In this document: in pieces, positions 34,177 through 45,225 of the stretch
Layout: every line of letters starts with the position of its first letter
How positions within the stretch are numbered: position 1 is the first letter of the stretch
NCBI GenBank assembly: GCA_030522415.1
Contig: CM060124.1
Coordinates: 32,910,380-32,974,379 of the forward strand
From: Channallabes apus
Taxonomy: Eukaryota > Chordata > Actinopteri > Siluriformes > Clariidae
Reading direction: 5' to 3'
Length of the DNA stretch: 64,000 bases
Position numbers and translations under genes: made by a program
The notes under the pieces: model-generated
Seen by the model: only the letters and a program-made list of their open reading frames with translations
The model's database searches: none
What the model was told of the DNA's origin: nothing

Positions 34177-34600
34177 AGCCCCGCTGTGGAGGATTGGGGG
34201 GTCAGACGGCTGACGGCTGGACTTTTGGAGCTACAGGACTGGAGGAGCCTGAACAAGCTGTTGAGGGAGCTGTAGGAGGGATGACGTCACAGTCCGACAG
34301 CTTTAGAATGATGTTTGATCAGGTCTACTGTATATTCTGAACATAGAACTGCAAAATGTCTGATACAGTACTTTGGGGGAAACAAAGACTTCAACTGTTC
34401 CATGTTTAATAGTTTTGATATTTGAAAAATTAATACTTTAATGTAAAAGGACTATAGATAGAGACTTATAAGCAGCTGGTGTATCCGGGTAGTTTAATGA
34501 ACTTTAAGCAAAAAGACAACATGTATTCATCTGTTTTATATAAATTACTGTTTTAACTTTGACTAGTTTTGGAAGAATAAATTGAATTGTTAAAGTCATG
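34177..34600 (+). ncRNA. Candidate terminal exon of a two-exon non-coding transcript
   Basis: Acceptor TCTTTAAGCAG precedes 34177, AATAAA is at 34576-34581, and a GT-rich element follows. No long reading frame is present (the best ATG frame is 20 codons). With the YY1-type start at 33161 this would be a short spliced non-coding RNA. Support is from signals only. Confidence 0.35.
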
Positions 34601-35438
34601 TTTTGCGTGTTTTAATTTTGGGGGATTGTTTGGGTATTTAAAAATTGTTTAGTTGAACCAACAACTTCAATGGGCAAAAAATGGGACACAACTTTGTTTT
34701 AAATAGTCAAAGAGTTGGGCTGAAAATAATAATAATAATAATTATTGATCATAGAAACAAATGAAACCAGTTAAACACTTGATTATATGTGTTTGTGATT
34801 GTGACCCATAATAATTTTTTCTCAGTATAAATAAATGTTTTGGGTTTTAAGAACTCCAAAAGAGCAACGACAAACTTGGTATTCTCCATTGAGGTTTCTC
34901 ACCTTCCACTCCTGAGTATGACATGGTGTTAATTGCTCTGTTTGTGTGTGTGTTTTTGGCGGGGGGATGGGTGTGTGTGTGTTTTCGGCTGTTCAGCAGT
35001 TCTAAACACAAGCACAGTTTTTGTCCTTAACTAAAATACTTCAATACGTTAATAATGAATTTATTTTGCTGAATAAGGTAATAAGCGATATTTAAACCAA
35101 ACCAGTAAGTTAAGTAAGTGTTCCATACATTAAAGTACTGTGTATAACCAAGTGCCCTAGCAAACACAGTTACAGTACAGTTTACAGTACAAACAGAGTG
35201 TGTGCGCTGGGGGGATTGGAAGGTGAGTGAGAATACTCATTTACAAGACAAAAGACGGTTAGAGGCAGCGCCGTTCTAGACCAGACAACACGGGGTGGGG
35301 GGAGGGAGGGGCGCATCATGTTCAAGCACTGTTTTTACCTGGCCTTACTGTATAGTAACAGTATTGTATTTGCTGAATTGTGTTGAGGCACGCAAACCCC
35401 CTGACCACAATAAGGTGGCAATCCCTCAGGGGGAAACT

Positions 35439-35500
<62 letters not shown>

Positions 35501-36049
35501 TTTATATAATAAAATATCCTTAATCCAGATTTTATCAATCAATGACATAACATTTATCTAAGCTGGATGGTAAAATTCTCAAAAACGTTTAACCTAAAGT
35601 AAGACTTAACACACTATAACTAAAATATTTACAAAACTGAAAGGTTGTCTTATGAATAATAAAAAATACAAACTAAATTAAAACAGATGGGCTATTGAAC
35701 AGATCATAATATGTTTTATGTTTTCTGATTATAAATGATATATGGGTTGATTTTAGAAAGGCTAAATGAAATAGCTAGTTTTTGGTCATGTCAGTCCATT
35801 AACTATACTATGTAAAAGTAATTATAATATGAATTAATTAAGGGCAGGACCTAACCTAATGTTAATAATTTACACCATGATAACATTAGTATTCGTGTTT
35901 TTGTATATATTTTTAAATGTTCAAATGAACGTTTCAGAGTATATAATTTGTCGTGTCATCTGTGATTGAGACCCATGAGTTAAATTGAAATATTTTTTAT
36001 AGGTAGTAAGCCAGGTTTTAGTAACCTTGGATAAATCAGCATGAAAGCC
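34601..36049. other. AT-rich DNA with microsatellites
   Basis: No gene seen. Contains GT-rich stretches (34940-34985), an A13 then (TA)n run (35437-35500) and AT-rich sequence. Confidence 0.6.
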
Positions 36050-36709
36050 CTCTCTCGCACTCACACACACACACACACAGACACACTGTACACACACAGA
36101 CACACACAAATAATACATGAAATCGCGTAAAACCAAATGAAACTAGGGTAAAAAATATGAGCAGTAAAATACAGTAGTATCCTGTAGGTGATTCCTGTCC
36201 TGTGATAACAGGCACTAACACTCTAGAACTGTTTACTTCTGTTAGTTTTGTTTTCAAGTGTGAATGTTTATGGGGATTAAATCTGTCTCTGCTGCTGCAT
36301 CTATACACCGTTGTGATAAGTGATTGATGCCCCATCAGATCTTTAATGTGGGACATTATGCTGGTTAAATGACTAAAGACACACTGATCCGTATGGACAG
36401 ATATTTGTTCCAGATATTATGCGCCATTAATCAATTTGTTATGCCAATTTGACTTTCAGCGAAAACATCAAAAATATAACGAAAACAAACCAAAGCAGAA
36501 GTTACATTTTAAGCTTTACTTTCAAATTCAAATTTGATTTGTCACATACACAGTGCGATATGCAGTAAAATGCTTTGGGTGCTTTAGGTGAGACTCGAAC
36601 TCGGCACTGCTTCTCCTGGACCGCTTTATAAATGTCACGCGCTAACCGATTGCGCCACGGGAGCCACACGGAAGCTGGTCTTGTCAGAGTATCCTCTCTC
36701 TCGTGCGCG

Positions 36710-36747
<38 letters not shown>

Positions 36748-37110
36748 AAATTGCGTAAAACCCAACGAAATATAAGCAGTAAAAAAAAAAAAAAATCAGT
36801 AAAAATACAATAGTATAACAGGCGCTAACCCTCTGGAACTTTTTTTTACTATTGTCTCCAAGTGTTTATGGGGATTTAATGTGTCTGCTGCCGCATCCAT
36901 TCACAGTTGTGATAAGTGATTAATGCCCCATCAGATCTTTTGACGGGGGAGCATTATGCATGATTCCATATGGGCAGATATTTATTCCAGGTTGCATGCG
37001 CCATTAATTGCCTCTTATGCCACTTGTAGACTATCAGTGAAAAAATCAGCGAAAACATCATCAAAAATATAACGAAAACAAACCCAAGCAGACGTTTGAG
37101 CTTTACTTTG
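36050..37110. repeat. Local tandem duplication with CA repeats
   Basis: Two diverged direct copies, about 36050-36500 and 36705-37110, share CA repeats, a TTTATGGGGATT block, TTGTGATAAGTGATT and ATGCCCCATCAGATCTTT, and AACATCA...ATATAACGAAAACAAAC. A SINE (36521-36665) lies between them. Confidence 0.7.
36521..36665 (-). mobile_element. SINE: tRNA-Ile(TAT)-like head with LINE tail
   Basis: On the minus strand it begins GGCTCCCGTGGCGCAATCGG (A box), has a TAT anticodon in ATTTATAAAG, an intron-like insert of about 20 nt after the anticodon, and a B box GAGTTCGAGTC (about 36589-36600). It runs straight into a tail CACTGCATATCGCACTGTG ... TTTGAATTTGAA shared with the LINE tails at 8295 and 31925. 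The acceptor stem is decayed. The retained intron-like segment is the odd feature. Confidence 0.6.
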
Positions 37111-38587
37111 CAGCAAAATATTATCTATCAGTATATTAAATGGAACTAGGTAAAATACACAGTAATATAAAATACTGTACGTAGCCTGCGTTTTTATTCC
37201 GTACCTACAATGATCGGTATAGACAAATTACAGCCGTTACCGTGTCTTTAAGGATCATTTCAGGATGTCTTAAAAATATTTCACTAACTAATTTTATTAA
37301 TTCATTATTAAATAATAAATAGCATAATCATCATGGGTTATGTATTGAGTGATTTAACAAATCTGTTTTATTAATCGGTTTGTTGTTGTTGTTTTTTCAT
37401 CTATTTATGAAACTATGTTGACAATACAAGAACTGTCTGTATATTAAAGATACGGTATTGGGTTTCCTGGACACTGCAGTTAACTGTGCCAGTCAATGCT
37501 CCATCTGGCGGAATTATACGGCATTGCAACCATCTTTTTAGAAAGCGCATGGGGGCGTTTATGGGGCGGGGCATCGTTAACTGCGTCATCGCGGGGGATC
37601 ACATTCCATGCACGAAGCCTTCATGGAACTGCCACGGAGCAGTCATGCTCCAGGCGGCTGTTTGACGTGGCTCCCACTGTAGATTCGAATCACCGATCAC
37701 CAGCCTTGGGATGAATCCAGAACCCACGTGGTGCACGGGCCTGCAACTCAGGCCTCATCTCCAGCACTCTCCATACGAACGATCGACAGATATGGCACCT
37801 GATAGATTATGCAAGGCTAACGATCGTGTTTTGGGCTAGGCTGGGGTAAAATTTATCCACAAACACTCCTACTCCAGATAGGGTAGAATTAGTATTAAGT
37901 GACCATGCCTGTGGAAAGGTTAAAGGTCAGATACACCTAGGGTTACAGGAAAATATGGTTATGCTGACCTAGGGTTCTAGAGCTTATATTTTAAACTGAC
38001 GGTTATGTTTAGGTTTAAGAAATTGGGTTTAGAGTTCAAAACTAATGGTTATGTTTTGAGTTCAGGGATAGGAGACGCATTAATCCTATTTAAGGTTAAA
38101 AGTGTGAGCTAAGATTAAAATTCCTTTTAACCCAACGATATCCTAAATTGTGAGACACGTCATCAGTAGTAAACCATAGAATCATAGGGTGTTTCGGCCT
38201 TCAATTACTATACACCCTCCTCCATGGCGGCCCGCCGTAGGTGGATCAGTCCACGGCTCGTGCCTCATCGCCAATTTAATAAGTAATTTATGTTTAATTG
38301 TTTACTAGTTTAAAATATTGATTAAAATAAATGACCCTTTTAAAGTCCTAGTTATAATAGTGGTTGTAATTAAAGCCTATGGAGCTAAGGTTTAAATTTA
38401 TTGAAATTATCCTAGTATAATCTAAACTGTCATACAAACACTCTAAAATATTATTTATTTATTGGTTTAAGATATTAATTTAAATAAATGAACCTTTTTA
38501 AAGTCCTATTCATAATACTGATGTAATAAAAGACTATAGAGCTAAGGTTTTTAAATTAACTGAAATTGTACTAATACAGCCTGAACC
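37111..38587. other. Unassigned DNA with telomere-like drift
   Basis: 37480-37800 is GC-richer and unrecognised. 37850-38100 holds degenerate GGGTTA-like units (CTAGGGTTAC, GGGTTTAG, GGTTATG). 38280-38580 is AT-rich with an internal duplication around TTTAAAGTCCTA. No gene. Confidence 0.5.
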
Positions 38588-39639
38588 ATAATACAATTCA
38601 ATTCAATTCAGTTTTATTTGTATAGCGCTTTTAACAATTGACATTGTCTCAAAACAGCTTTACACAATCAAAAGAATTATTTAAGTTTGTATGGAATGTG
38701 AATGTGTATGAATCAAAATGTTCAGATAGTCCCTGGTGAGCAAGCCCGAGGGCGACAGTGGCAAGGAAAAACTCCCTGAGATGGTAATAGGAAGAAACCT
38801 TGAGAGGAACCAGACTCGACAGGGAACCCATCCTCATCTGGGTGAAACAGATAGCAGGAAATGATCTGCATTTATACAGTGTTAGGTTCAGCTATAATAG
38901 TTGATGTAAAATGGAGTCCAGTAGTTATTCGAGACTCAGATAGACTTGTAGAAAGTTCCAGTCCTGAACTATCGAATTGTCAAGTCCTCAGAAAAACAGC
39001 TGACAACACCAGTCGAGGCCAGAACCGTCTTCTAAGTAGAGAGAATCATCCCCAGACACCAGGCGCATCCTAAAGAGACACACGGGGCATCCATGCGACG
39101 AGACCTCCAACCAGAAACCGGGCACCAGGATGGACCAGACAGGTCCGGAGGGCAGAGGGAGTCTGGATCACTGGCAGCTCAGGAACCACATGTGTAGCTC
39201 GACAGAGAGAGAGAGAGAAAGAGTGAAAGGGGGAGACAGGGGGAGAGAGGAAAGAGAAAGAGGGGGAGGAAGAGAAGAGGAGGAGAGATTGCAATTAGGT
39301 ATGGTCACAGTCACAATGTCTAATGTGAATGTATATTTACTGTAGAGTGCAAGCAGGGACTCCGGCAGGACTAACTATGACAGCATAACTAAAAGGGAGA
39401 GCCAGAAGGAAACACAAACATGAGGGCTCCCTGAGATGTAAAGCAAACAATCACCTCACCGTCAACAAATGTCATCAAAGTCATTAAATGAGACTGAGGA
39501 AGACAGCATCTAAACATACCTGTTCACCATAATACTCTATGTCCATGAGTCCCCCAGATCTGCTCCTTTACCTTATGGCAAATCTATTTATAAAAATGCT
39601 TGGCTAAATAAATAGGTTTTGAGCCTAGACTTAAACACT

Positions 39640-41590
39640 GAGACTGTGTCTGAGTCCCGAACACTATTTGGAAGTTTTGTAAGAAAAAGCTCTGCCCCCA
39701 GCTGTAGTTTTCATAATACGCGGTACTGATAAGCAGCCTCCATCCTTTGACCGAAGTAGGCGTGGCGGATCGTAAGACACTAGCAGTTCGCTCAGATACT
39801 GCGGGGTGAGACCATTTAATGCCTTATATGTCAAAAGTAGTATTTTAAAATCAATGCGAAATTTCACAGGGAGCCAATGCAGTGAAGATAGGATAGGGGT
39901 GATGTGCTCATATCTTCTGGTTCTAGTGAGGACTCTCGCTGCTGCATTCTGGACTAGCTGAAGCTTGTTTATGCACCTAACTGAACAACCAGACAGTAAG
40001 GCATTACAATAGTCCAACCTAGAAGTGATAAAAGCATGAACTAGTTTTTCTGCATCGTTTAGCGACAATATATTTCTTATTTTGGCGATATTTCTGAGGT
40101 GAAAGAATGCTATCCTGGTGATATCTACATGAGCTTCAAATGAAAGGCTGGAATCTATAATCACGCCGAGGTCTTTTACTGTTGCACTTGACGGAACAGA
40201 AAGGCCATCTAAAGTTACGGTGTGATCTAAGATTTTACTTCTAGCTGTATGCGGTCCTATGACTAGAACTTCTGTCTTATCCGGATTAAGCAGAAGGAAG
40301 TTAATTAGCATCCAATTTCTTATGTCCTGCACACATTGCTCAACTTTAGTAAGATGGTTTTTCTCATCAGGTTTTGTTGAGACGTATAGCTGTGTGTCGT
40401 CAGCATAACAATGAAAACTAATACCATGCTTACGGATTATGTTGCCCAGAGGAAGCATGTAAAGGGAAAAAAGCAGTGGGCCTAAAACTGAACCCTGCGG
40501 AACGCCAAACTCCACTAGAGAACATGCAGAATAATCACCATTTAAGTCTACATACTGATAACGATCGGTCAAATAGGATCTGAGCCAGGAGAGGGCTGTA
40601 CCCTTAATTCCTACTACATTTTCTAATCTGTGAAGAAGAATAGCATGATCAATAGTGTCAAAAGCTCATTCATTCATTCATCTTCTGTACCGCTTTATCC
40701 TCTATTCAGGGTCGCGGGGGACCTGGAGCCTATCCCAGGAGACTTCGGGCACTAGGCGGGGTACACCCTGGACAGGGTGCCAATCCATCGCAGGGCACAC
40801 ACACATACGCACATTCACACACTCATTCACACACTACGGTCAATTTGGGAACGCCAATTAGCCTAACTTGCATATCTTTGGACTGTGGGAGGAAACCGGA
40901 GTACCCGGAGGAAACCCACCAAGCACGGGGAGAACATGCAAACTCCATGCACACAGAGACGGGAATCGAGCCTGGCCGGGGAATCGAACCCAGACCCTGG
41001 AGGTGCAAGGCGACGGTGCTAACCACTACACCACCGTGCCTGTAGTGGTCTTATTTCTGGTTAATTTGGCTACGGTATTAAATAAAAATCTAGGATTATT
41101 TTAATTTTCTTCTATAAGAGTGGAGAGATACGTTGATCTAGCTACACTAAGAGCTTTCCTATAGTTCAGGATGCTCTCTTTCCATGCTATTTGAAATACC
41201 AACAATTTAGTTTGACGCCATTTACGCTCTAATTTCCGAGCAGTCTCTTTTAAAGTGCGCGTGTGATCGTTATACCAGGGAGCGAGTTTCTTATCTCTAA
41301 TAATTTTTCTTTTAGCTGGAGCTACATTATCTAAGGTACAGTACAACGAAGTGTCAACTCTAAATATTCAGTCGCCTGATCAAGTTCTGTGGGGTCAGAC
41401 GGTGGCCTAATCGAAGTTGGTAACTCTGGGAGATTACTGATAAAACTCTGTGTGGTAGTTGATGTGAATGTACGTTTAATACGGTAGCGCGGTGCTGTGC
41501 GTACATTATCACTGTGACACACTTGAATGGAGACAAGATAGTGATCTGAGATAATTTCAGACAGTGGAATTGTGAATACATTTCTTATAA
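39640..41590 (-). pseudogene. L2-B ORF2 (copy B2), deleted and frameshifted
   Basis: 39664-40665 encodes RT motifs A to the C-terminus ([26 protein letters not shown]). A 22-nt deletion near 39676 shifts the frame of the C-terminal domain, and one codon is missing near 40128 relative to B1. The part at 41101-41590 encodes the linker before RT (KLAPWYNDHTR ... ARKLERKWRQTKL), with frameshifts. The region between is lost and replaced by the SINE. It is non-functional. Confidence 0.85.
40666..41042 (-). mobile_element. tRNA-derived SINE
   Basis: On the minus strand it starts GGCACGGTGGTGTAGTGGTT (A-box region), has the B box GGGTTCGATTCCC about 45 nt later, a conserved body (GGAGTTTGCATGTTCTCCCC, CCTCCGGGTACTCCGG), and ends in GAATGAATGAATG. 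This is the common tRNA-headed SINE of teleosts; I do not assign a family name. It sits in L2-B2 together with an about 600-bp deletion of the host element. Confidence 0.85.
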
Positions 41591-41671
41591 TTAATCCGAA
41601 GAATATTACTAAATCTAAAGTGTGACCTGCTTTATGAGTGGGTCCTACTACACACTGATTTACGCCTACGG

Positions 41672-41698
41672 AGGGTTAGGGTTAGGGTTAGGGTTAGG
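41672..41698 (+). repeat. Telomeric repeat run (TTAGGG)4
   Basis: Four uninterrupted GGGTTA units. It forms the junction between L2-B2 and the left flank of PLE-1. Confidence 0.95.
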
Positions 41699-42281
41699 AT
41701 TAAGAATAGAGTTTAGGTAATTCCCACTTTTGGGTTTAAATTGCACTGGCAACATCTTCCACTTCCGGTGAAATCTTTTGTCTACCACTGAGACCAATAT
41801 AAGGCACTCCTTAATCTGGAAGATAATCTATATGGGAAAAGGGAGGGAAAAAACCTTAATTAAAATACTTCAGCAAATAAGACGGTAAAATAGGGTTCCA
41901 AACACTTAGGGATTCAAAAAAACAGGTTTATGGAAAATTGAGGATAGGAAAAACAGGGTTATGGTTAGGAATGGGAATGGGACTTGGGGATCAAAGAAAT
42001 AAAGGTTAGAAAAACTAAAGGTTATGATTAGGGATGAGGGGTCTGACGACCTAGAGAAAGAAAGGAGAAAAAAAATATTCCACAAGCTGAAAGGTTATGG
42101 TTAAAATTAAAAACACCTAGGGATTCAGAAAAACAGGTTTATGGAAAATTGAGGATAGGAAAAACAGGGTTATGGTTAGGAATGGGAATGGGACTTGGGG
42201 ATCAAAGAAATAAAGGTTAGAAAAACTAAAGGTTATGATTAGGGATGAGGGGTCTGACGACCTAAAGAAAAAAAAAAGAAA

Positions 42282-42313
<32 letters not shown>

Positions 42314-42430
42314 GGGGGGAAATAATATTTCAGAAACTGAAAGGTTATAGTTAAAATTGGAAAGGACAAAAAAAAGAAAAAAAGGGGGGGGGGGGAGGAG
42401 AGAGAGGGAAGGAATGTAAAAAGAAAAAAT
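41699..42430 (-). repeat. Left inverted satellite arm of PLE-1 locus
   Basis: Reverse complement of about 48240-48910. It includes two copies of an about 211-bp unit (marked by GAGGGGTCTGACGACCT at about 42035 and 42246) and homopurine runs (42268-42320, 42370-42400). The arm ends outward in telomeric repeats. Confidence 0.85.
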
Positions 42431-43042
42431 CTGGAACTCGGGCTGTCGTTGATCTACCAGTATCACCATGTATACATCCATAAATACACATGCATAGCTA
42501 CACACCTCCACATACACTTCCTCTTCAATATATTTCCTTTTTAAAAATACTCTCACCTATATGTACCATATCCCACACCCATCTCCCCCTATAGGATGGA
42601 GATAAAATTCAAAACCAAACCAAGTTTTGCTCATTTTCTCAGGATGATCATCGGTTGTCTTCCCAGTCTTTGGAGCCACTAGATAATTGTTCAAAAAAAA
42701 GTGCTTTTGTTGGACAAGTGCTATAAAATACAAAGAGTACCGAGGTACTAAAAGTGCTGATTATATCCTCACATCAATCGTTCACACACACACACACACA
42801 TCTAAAAAGGGAACAATTCCTCTGGTTCCAAATACGACCTGTTTAGAGCTCAAACTCGTTTGTTTAAAAATGCTATTCCTCGCCATCCTCCTGTGTACAA
42901 GTTTCCAAGAAATGTATATATATAAAAAGAGGACCTATAGATATATTTAAATACTAAATAATTTATTTTATAACAAACAACAAGAAAAAAATACCATACT
43001 CCACACATAATGATACTTTCCTTTTATCCCAATCATATCAAG
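42431..43042 (-). other. PLE-1 3' region
   Basis: AT-rich, with a CA run (42784-42802). No gene. It separates the ORF2 stop from the satellite arm. Confidence 0.6.
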
Positions 43043-45223
43043 CTAAAAAATTTCATTAAGTCCCATGGGAACCCATACTTTCAATCTGTTTATCCAAACC
43101 TTTTCTTTTCTTTTCCTCTGTTTCCCTGTCCACATAAAATTAGCTTCCAGACCCGAAATTTTTAAATTTTTTATGTCATGCTGTTTAAAATGTTCTGTCA
43201 ATAATGTTTTTTTGGTGTTTTTAGTGACGCTATATACATGTTGCTGTAACCTCAGTTTGAGGGTATTTTTAGTCTCCCCCACGTATCCCTTCCCGCATAG
43301 TCCGCAAGTTATGCTATACACGATGTTGTGTGTGTTCAGATTAAGATACGGGTTAATCGGAATACCATGCATCCTTGTCACTTTTTTAAAATAGTACTCC
43401 CAAGGGGACGGCCGCTGGAGAATTGCAGAGGTGAACTTAAAGCTACACAAGATGTCCTTTAGATTTTTATTTTTACGGTAAGCCGATATGATTCTATATT
43501 TCTGCAGTCCCAATACCTGTGCTTGAGTGTCTTTAAAAAGCCTCTTTATTCCTCTATTTATGTGTTGTGATTGTGAAGAATAGGTGGTGATTAAAGGAAT
43601 GACATGTACAGGATCCGGTAACCTGACTCCCGGAGCACGAGTCTCGATGTAATTAATTGTAGTGGACTTTATGTGGCGGAGAAATCTCCTACTATATCCC
43701 CTATTTCTAAGAGCATCAAAGAGAACAGCGGTCGCCTCTTGAAAGTCCTCTTTCTCTGTGCAAATGCGATGAAATCGAATTAATTGCGACTTGATTATTC
43801 CCTTGAATGTATGTCTAGGGTGAAAACTTAATTTATGTAATAGACTATGCGTGTCCGTATCCTTAAAGTACACCTTTGTTTTAAGTGCACTAAAGTTCTC
43901 TAAAACATCTCCCCGGAACACTGTGGTGTCCAAAAATGTGATAGCATTGTCATTTGTACTGTACTTGACCGTTATGTTTTTATGATGCGTGTTAACCACC
44001 TCAATAAAGTGTTCGAACTCCTCCCAGCCATGTTGCCAGATCCCAAAAACATCGTCTAAATATCTGTAATACAAGAAAGGTGTTAAATGACACTTTGCAA
44101 ATAGAGTTCTCTCCCAACTCGCCATATAGATGTTTGCATAAGCTGGAGCAAACTTTTTGCCCATAGCCGTACCCTGGATCTGCAAATAGATTTGAGAGTC
44201 AAACTCAAAGTCATTACGTTTGAGGCTAATTTCCAGTAGTTGTATTAGGTATTTATCCGGTCTAGACGCATCAGGAAACCTCCTGAACGTTTCTTTGACT
44301 GCTTTTATCCCCAACTCCGTCGAGATGTTTGTATATAGACTATTGATGTCTATCGTGAAAAAGAAAGCAGAAGTCGGCATAATAACACTCCGTAATTTAT
44401 CAATAAAATCATACGTGTCCCTTAAGTAGCTCTCATGTTTTTGGGAAATCGGATTTAGGAAATAATCAATATACTGAGCTATATGGTAAGACTCGCTCCC
44501 GCAGTCAGACACTATGGGGCGCCCCCTGGGGATCTCTCCCGGTATCGTCCATGCTTCCGAAGAAGTATGGATCTTTGGTAACAAATAAAATAGTCTTTGT
44601 CGCGGGTGATCCAGACCCATCAAATAGTGTTTCTGTTTTGTAGTGATGATTTTAGCCTGATGCATCTCGTCAAGAATCTTCTGTATCTTGCATTTAGTTT
44701 CTATCTGTAGTGAATGTGTTAAAGGTTTATAGTGATCCCTATTGTGCAACTGTCTCTTAGCCTCATACATGTACTGCGTTTTATCCAAAATAACTATCCC
44801 TGATCCCTTATCCGCTGGTTTAATCACTATATCTCTATTGGACTTAAGAGAACGAATCGCCCTCCTCTGTCCCGGTGATAAATTATCTCGACCATTTGTC
44901 TGCCGTTCCCCCCTTAGGAGCCTATAATTCTTATGAATCAGTTGTTTAATGGGTGTATTGCATGAGTCCAGTGACGGTTCCCAATCAGACTTATTAATAA
45001 ACGGAGTTACCACTGAACGAGTCTCATAATTAAAATGATCCAAAATTTTCAATTTTCTATTAAAAGCATGGACGTCCCCGAACAAAACCCCAGGGTCTAC
45101 CTCCCCCGGTTTCGGAATAAACGTCAGACCCTTCTCCAGCAACCGTCTCTCCGTCTGGGACAAATGGAATGTCTTAGACAGGTTAAAAACATTGGAGTGT
45201 GAAAGATTGGTACACGTCTCCAT
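43043..45223 (-). CDS. PLE-1 ORF2: reverse transcriptase with GIY-YIG endonuclease
   Basis: 726 residues from ATG at 45223. It encodes the protein that copies the element RNA and nicks DNA. RT motifs of Penelope-like elements are present: VIKPADKGSG, LPKIH, FTIDINSLYTNI (motif A), GTAMGKKFAPAYANIYM (motif B) and YRYLDDVFGIW (catalytic motif C, about residue 385-393). The C-terminal GIY-YIG domain has VYSITCGLCGKGYVGETK (about 635-650), LKLRLQQH and a final VWINRLKVWVPMGLNE; two Cys (CGLC) precede the YVG. No stop or frameshift is seen, so the protein may be functional. The ATG lies 2 nt after the ORF1 stop, suggesting coupled translation. Confidence 0.92.
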   Translation of the reverse strand: METCTNLSHSNVFNLSKTFHLSQTERRLLEKGLTFIPKPGEVDPGVLFGDVHAFNRKLKILDHFNYETRSVVTPFINKSDWEPSLDSCNTPIKQLIHKNYRLLRGERQTNGRDNLSPGQRRAIRSLKSNRDIVIKPADKGSGIVILDKTQYMYEAKRQLHNRDHYKPLTHSLQIETKCKIQKILDEMHQAKIITTKQKHYLMGLDHPRQRLFYLLPKIHTSSEAWTIPGEIPRGRPIVSDCGSESYHIAQYIDYFLNPISQKHESYLRDTYDFIDKLRSVIMPTSAFFFTIDINSLYTNISTELGIKAVKETFRRFPDASRPDKYLIQLLEISLKRNDFEFDSQIYLQIQGTAMGKKFAPAYANIYMASWERTLFAKCHLTPFLYYRYLDDVFGIWQHGWEEFEHFIEVVNTHHKNITVKYSTNDNAITFLDTTVFRGDVLENFSALKTKVYFKDTDTHSLLHKLSFHPRHTFKGIIKSQLIRFHRICTEKEDFQEATAVLFDALRNRGYSRRFLRHIKSTTINYIETRAPGVRLPDPVHVIPLITTYSSQSQHINRGIKRLFKDTQAQVLGLQKYRIISAYRKNKNLKDILCSFKFTSAILQRPSPWEYYFKKVTRMHGIPINPYLNLNTHNIVYSITCGLCGKGYVGETKNTLKLRLQQHVYSVTKNTKKTLLTEHFKQHDIKNLKISGLEANFMWTGKQRKRKEKVWINRLKVWVPMGLNEIF

Positions 45224-45225
45224 TC

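Larger units (their letters stand above)
38588..41671 (-). mobile_element. L2-clade LINE, copy B2, broken by a SINE
   Basis: The same family as B1, inverted. The 3' tail (repeats of TTGAA, minus strand) starts at 38588. The element runs to 40665, is interrupted by a SINE (40666-41042), and continues at 41043-41671 with the ORF2 region upstream of the RT. About 200 codons of the expected sequence between these parts are missing. The 5' end stops exactly at the telomeric repeat run starting at 41672. Confidence 0.85.

Noticed and set aside
42270..42320. Homopolymer A/G runs as a functional element
   Set aside because: Likely simple-sequence expansion or assembly-sensitive sequence within the satellite.
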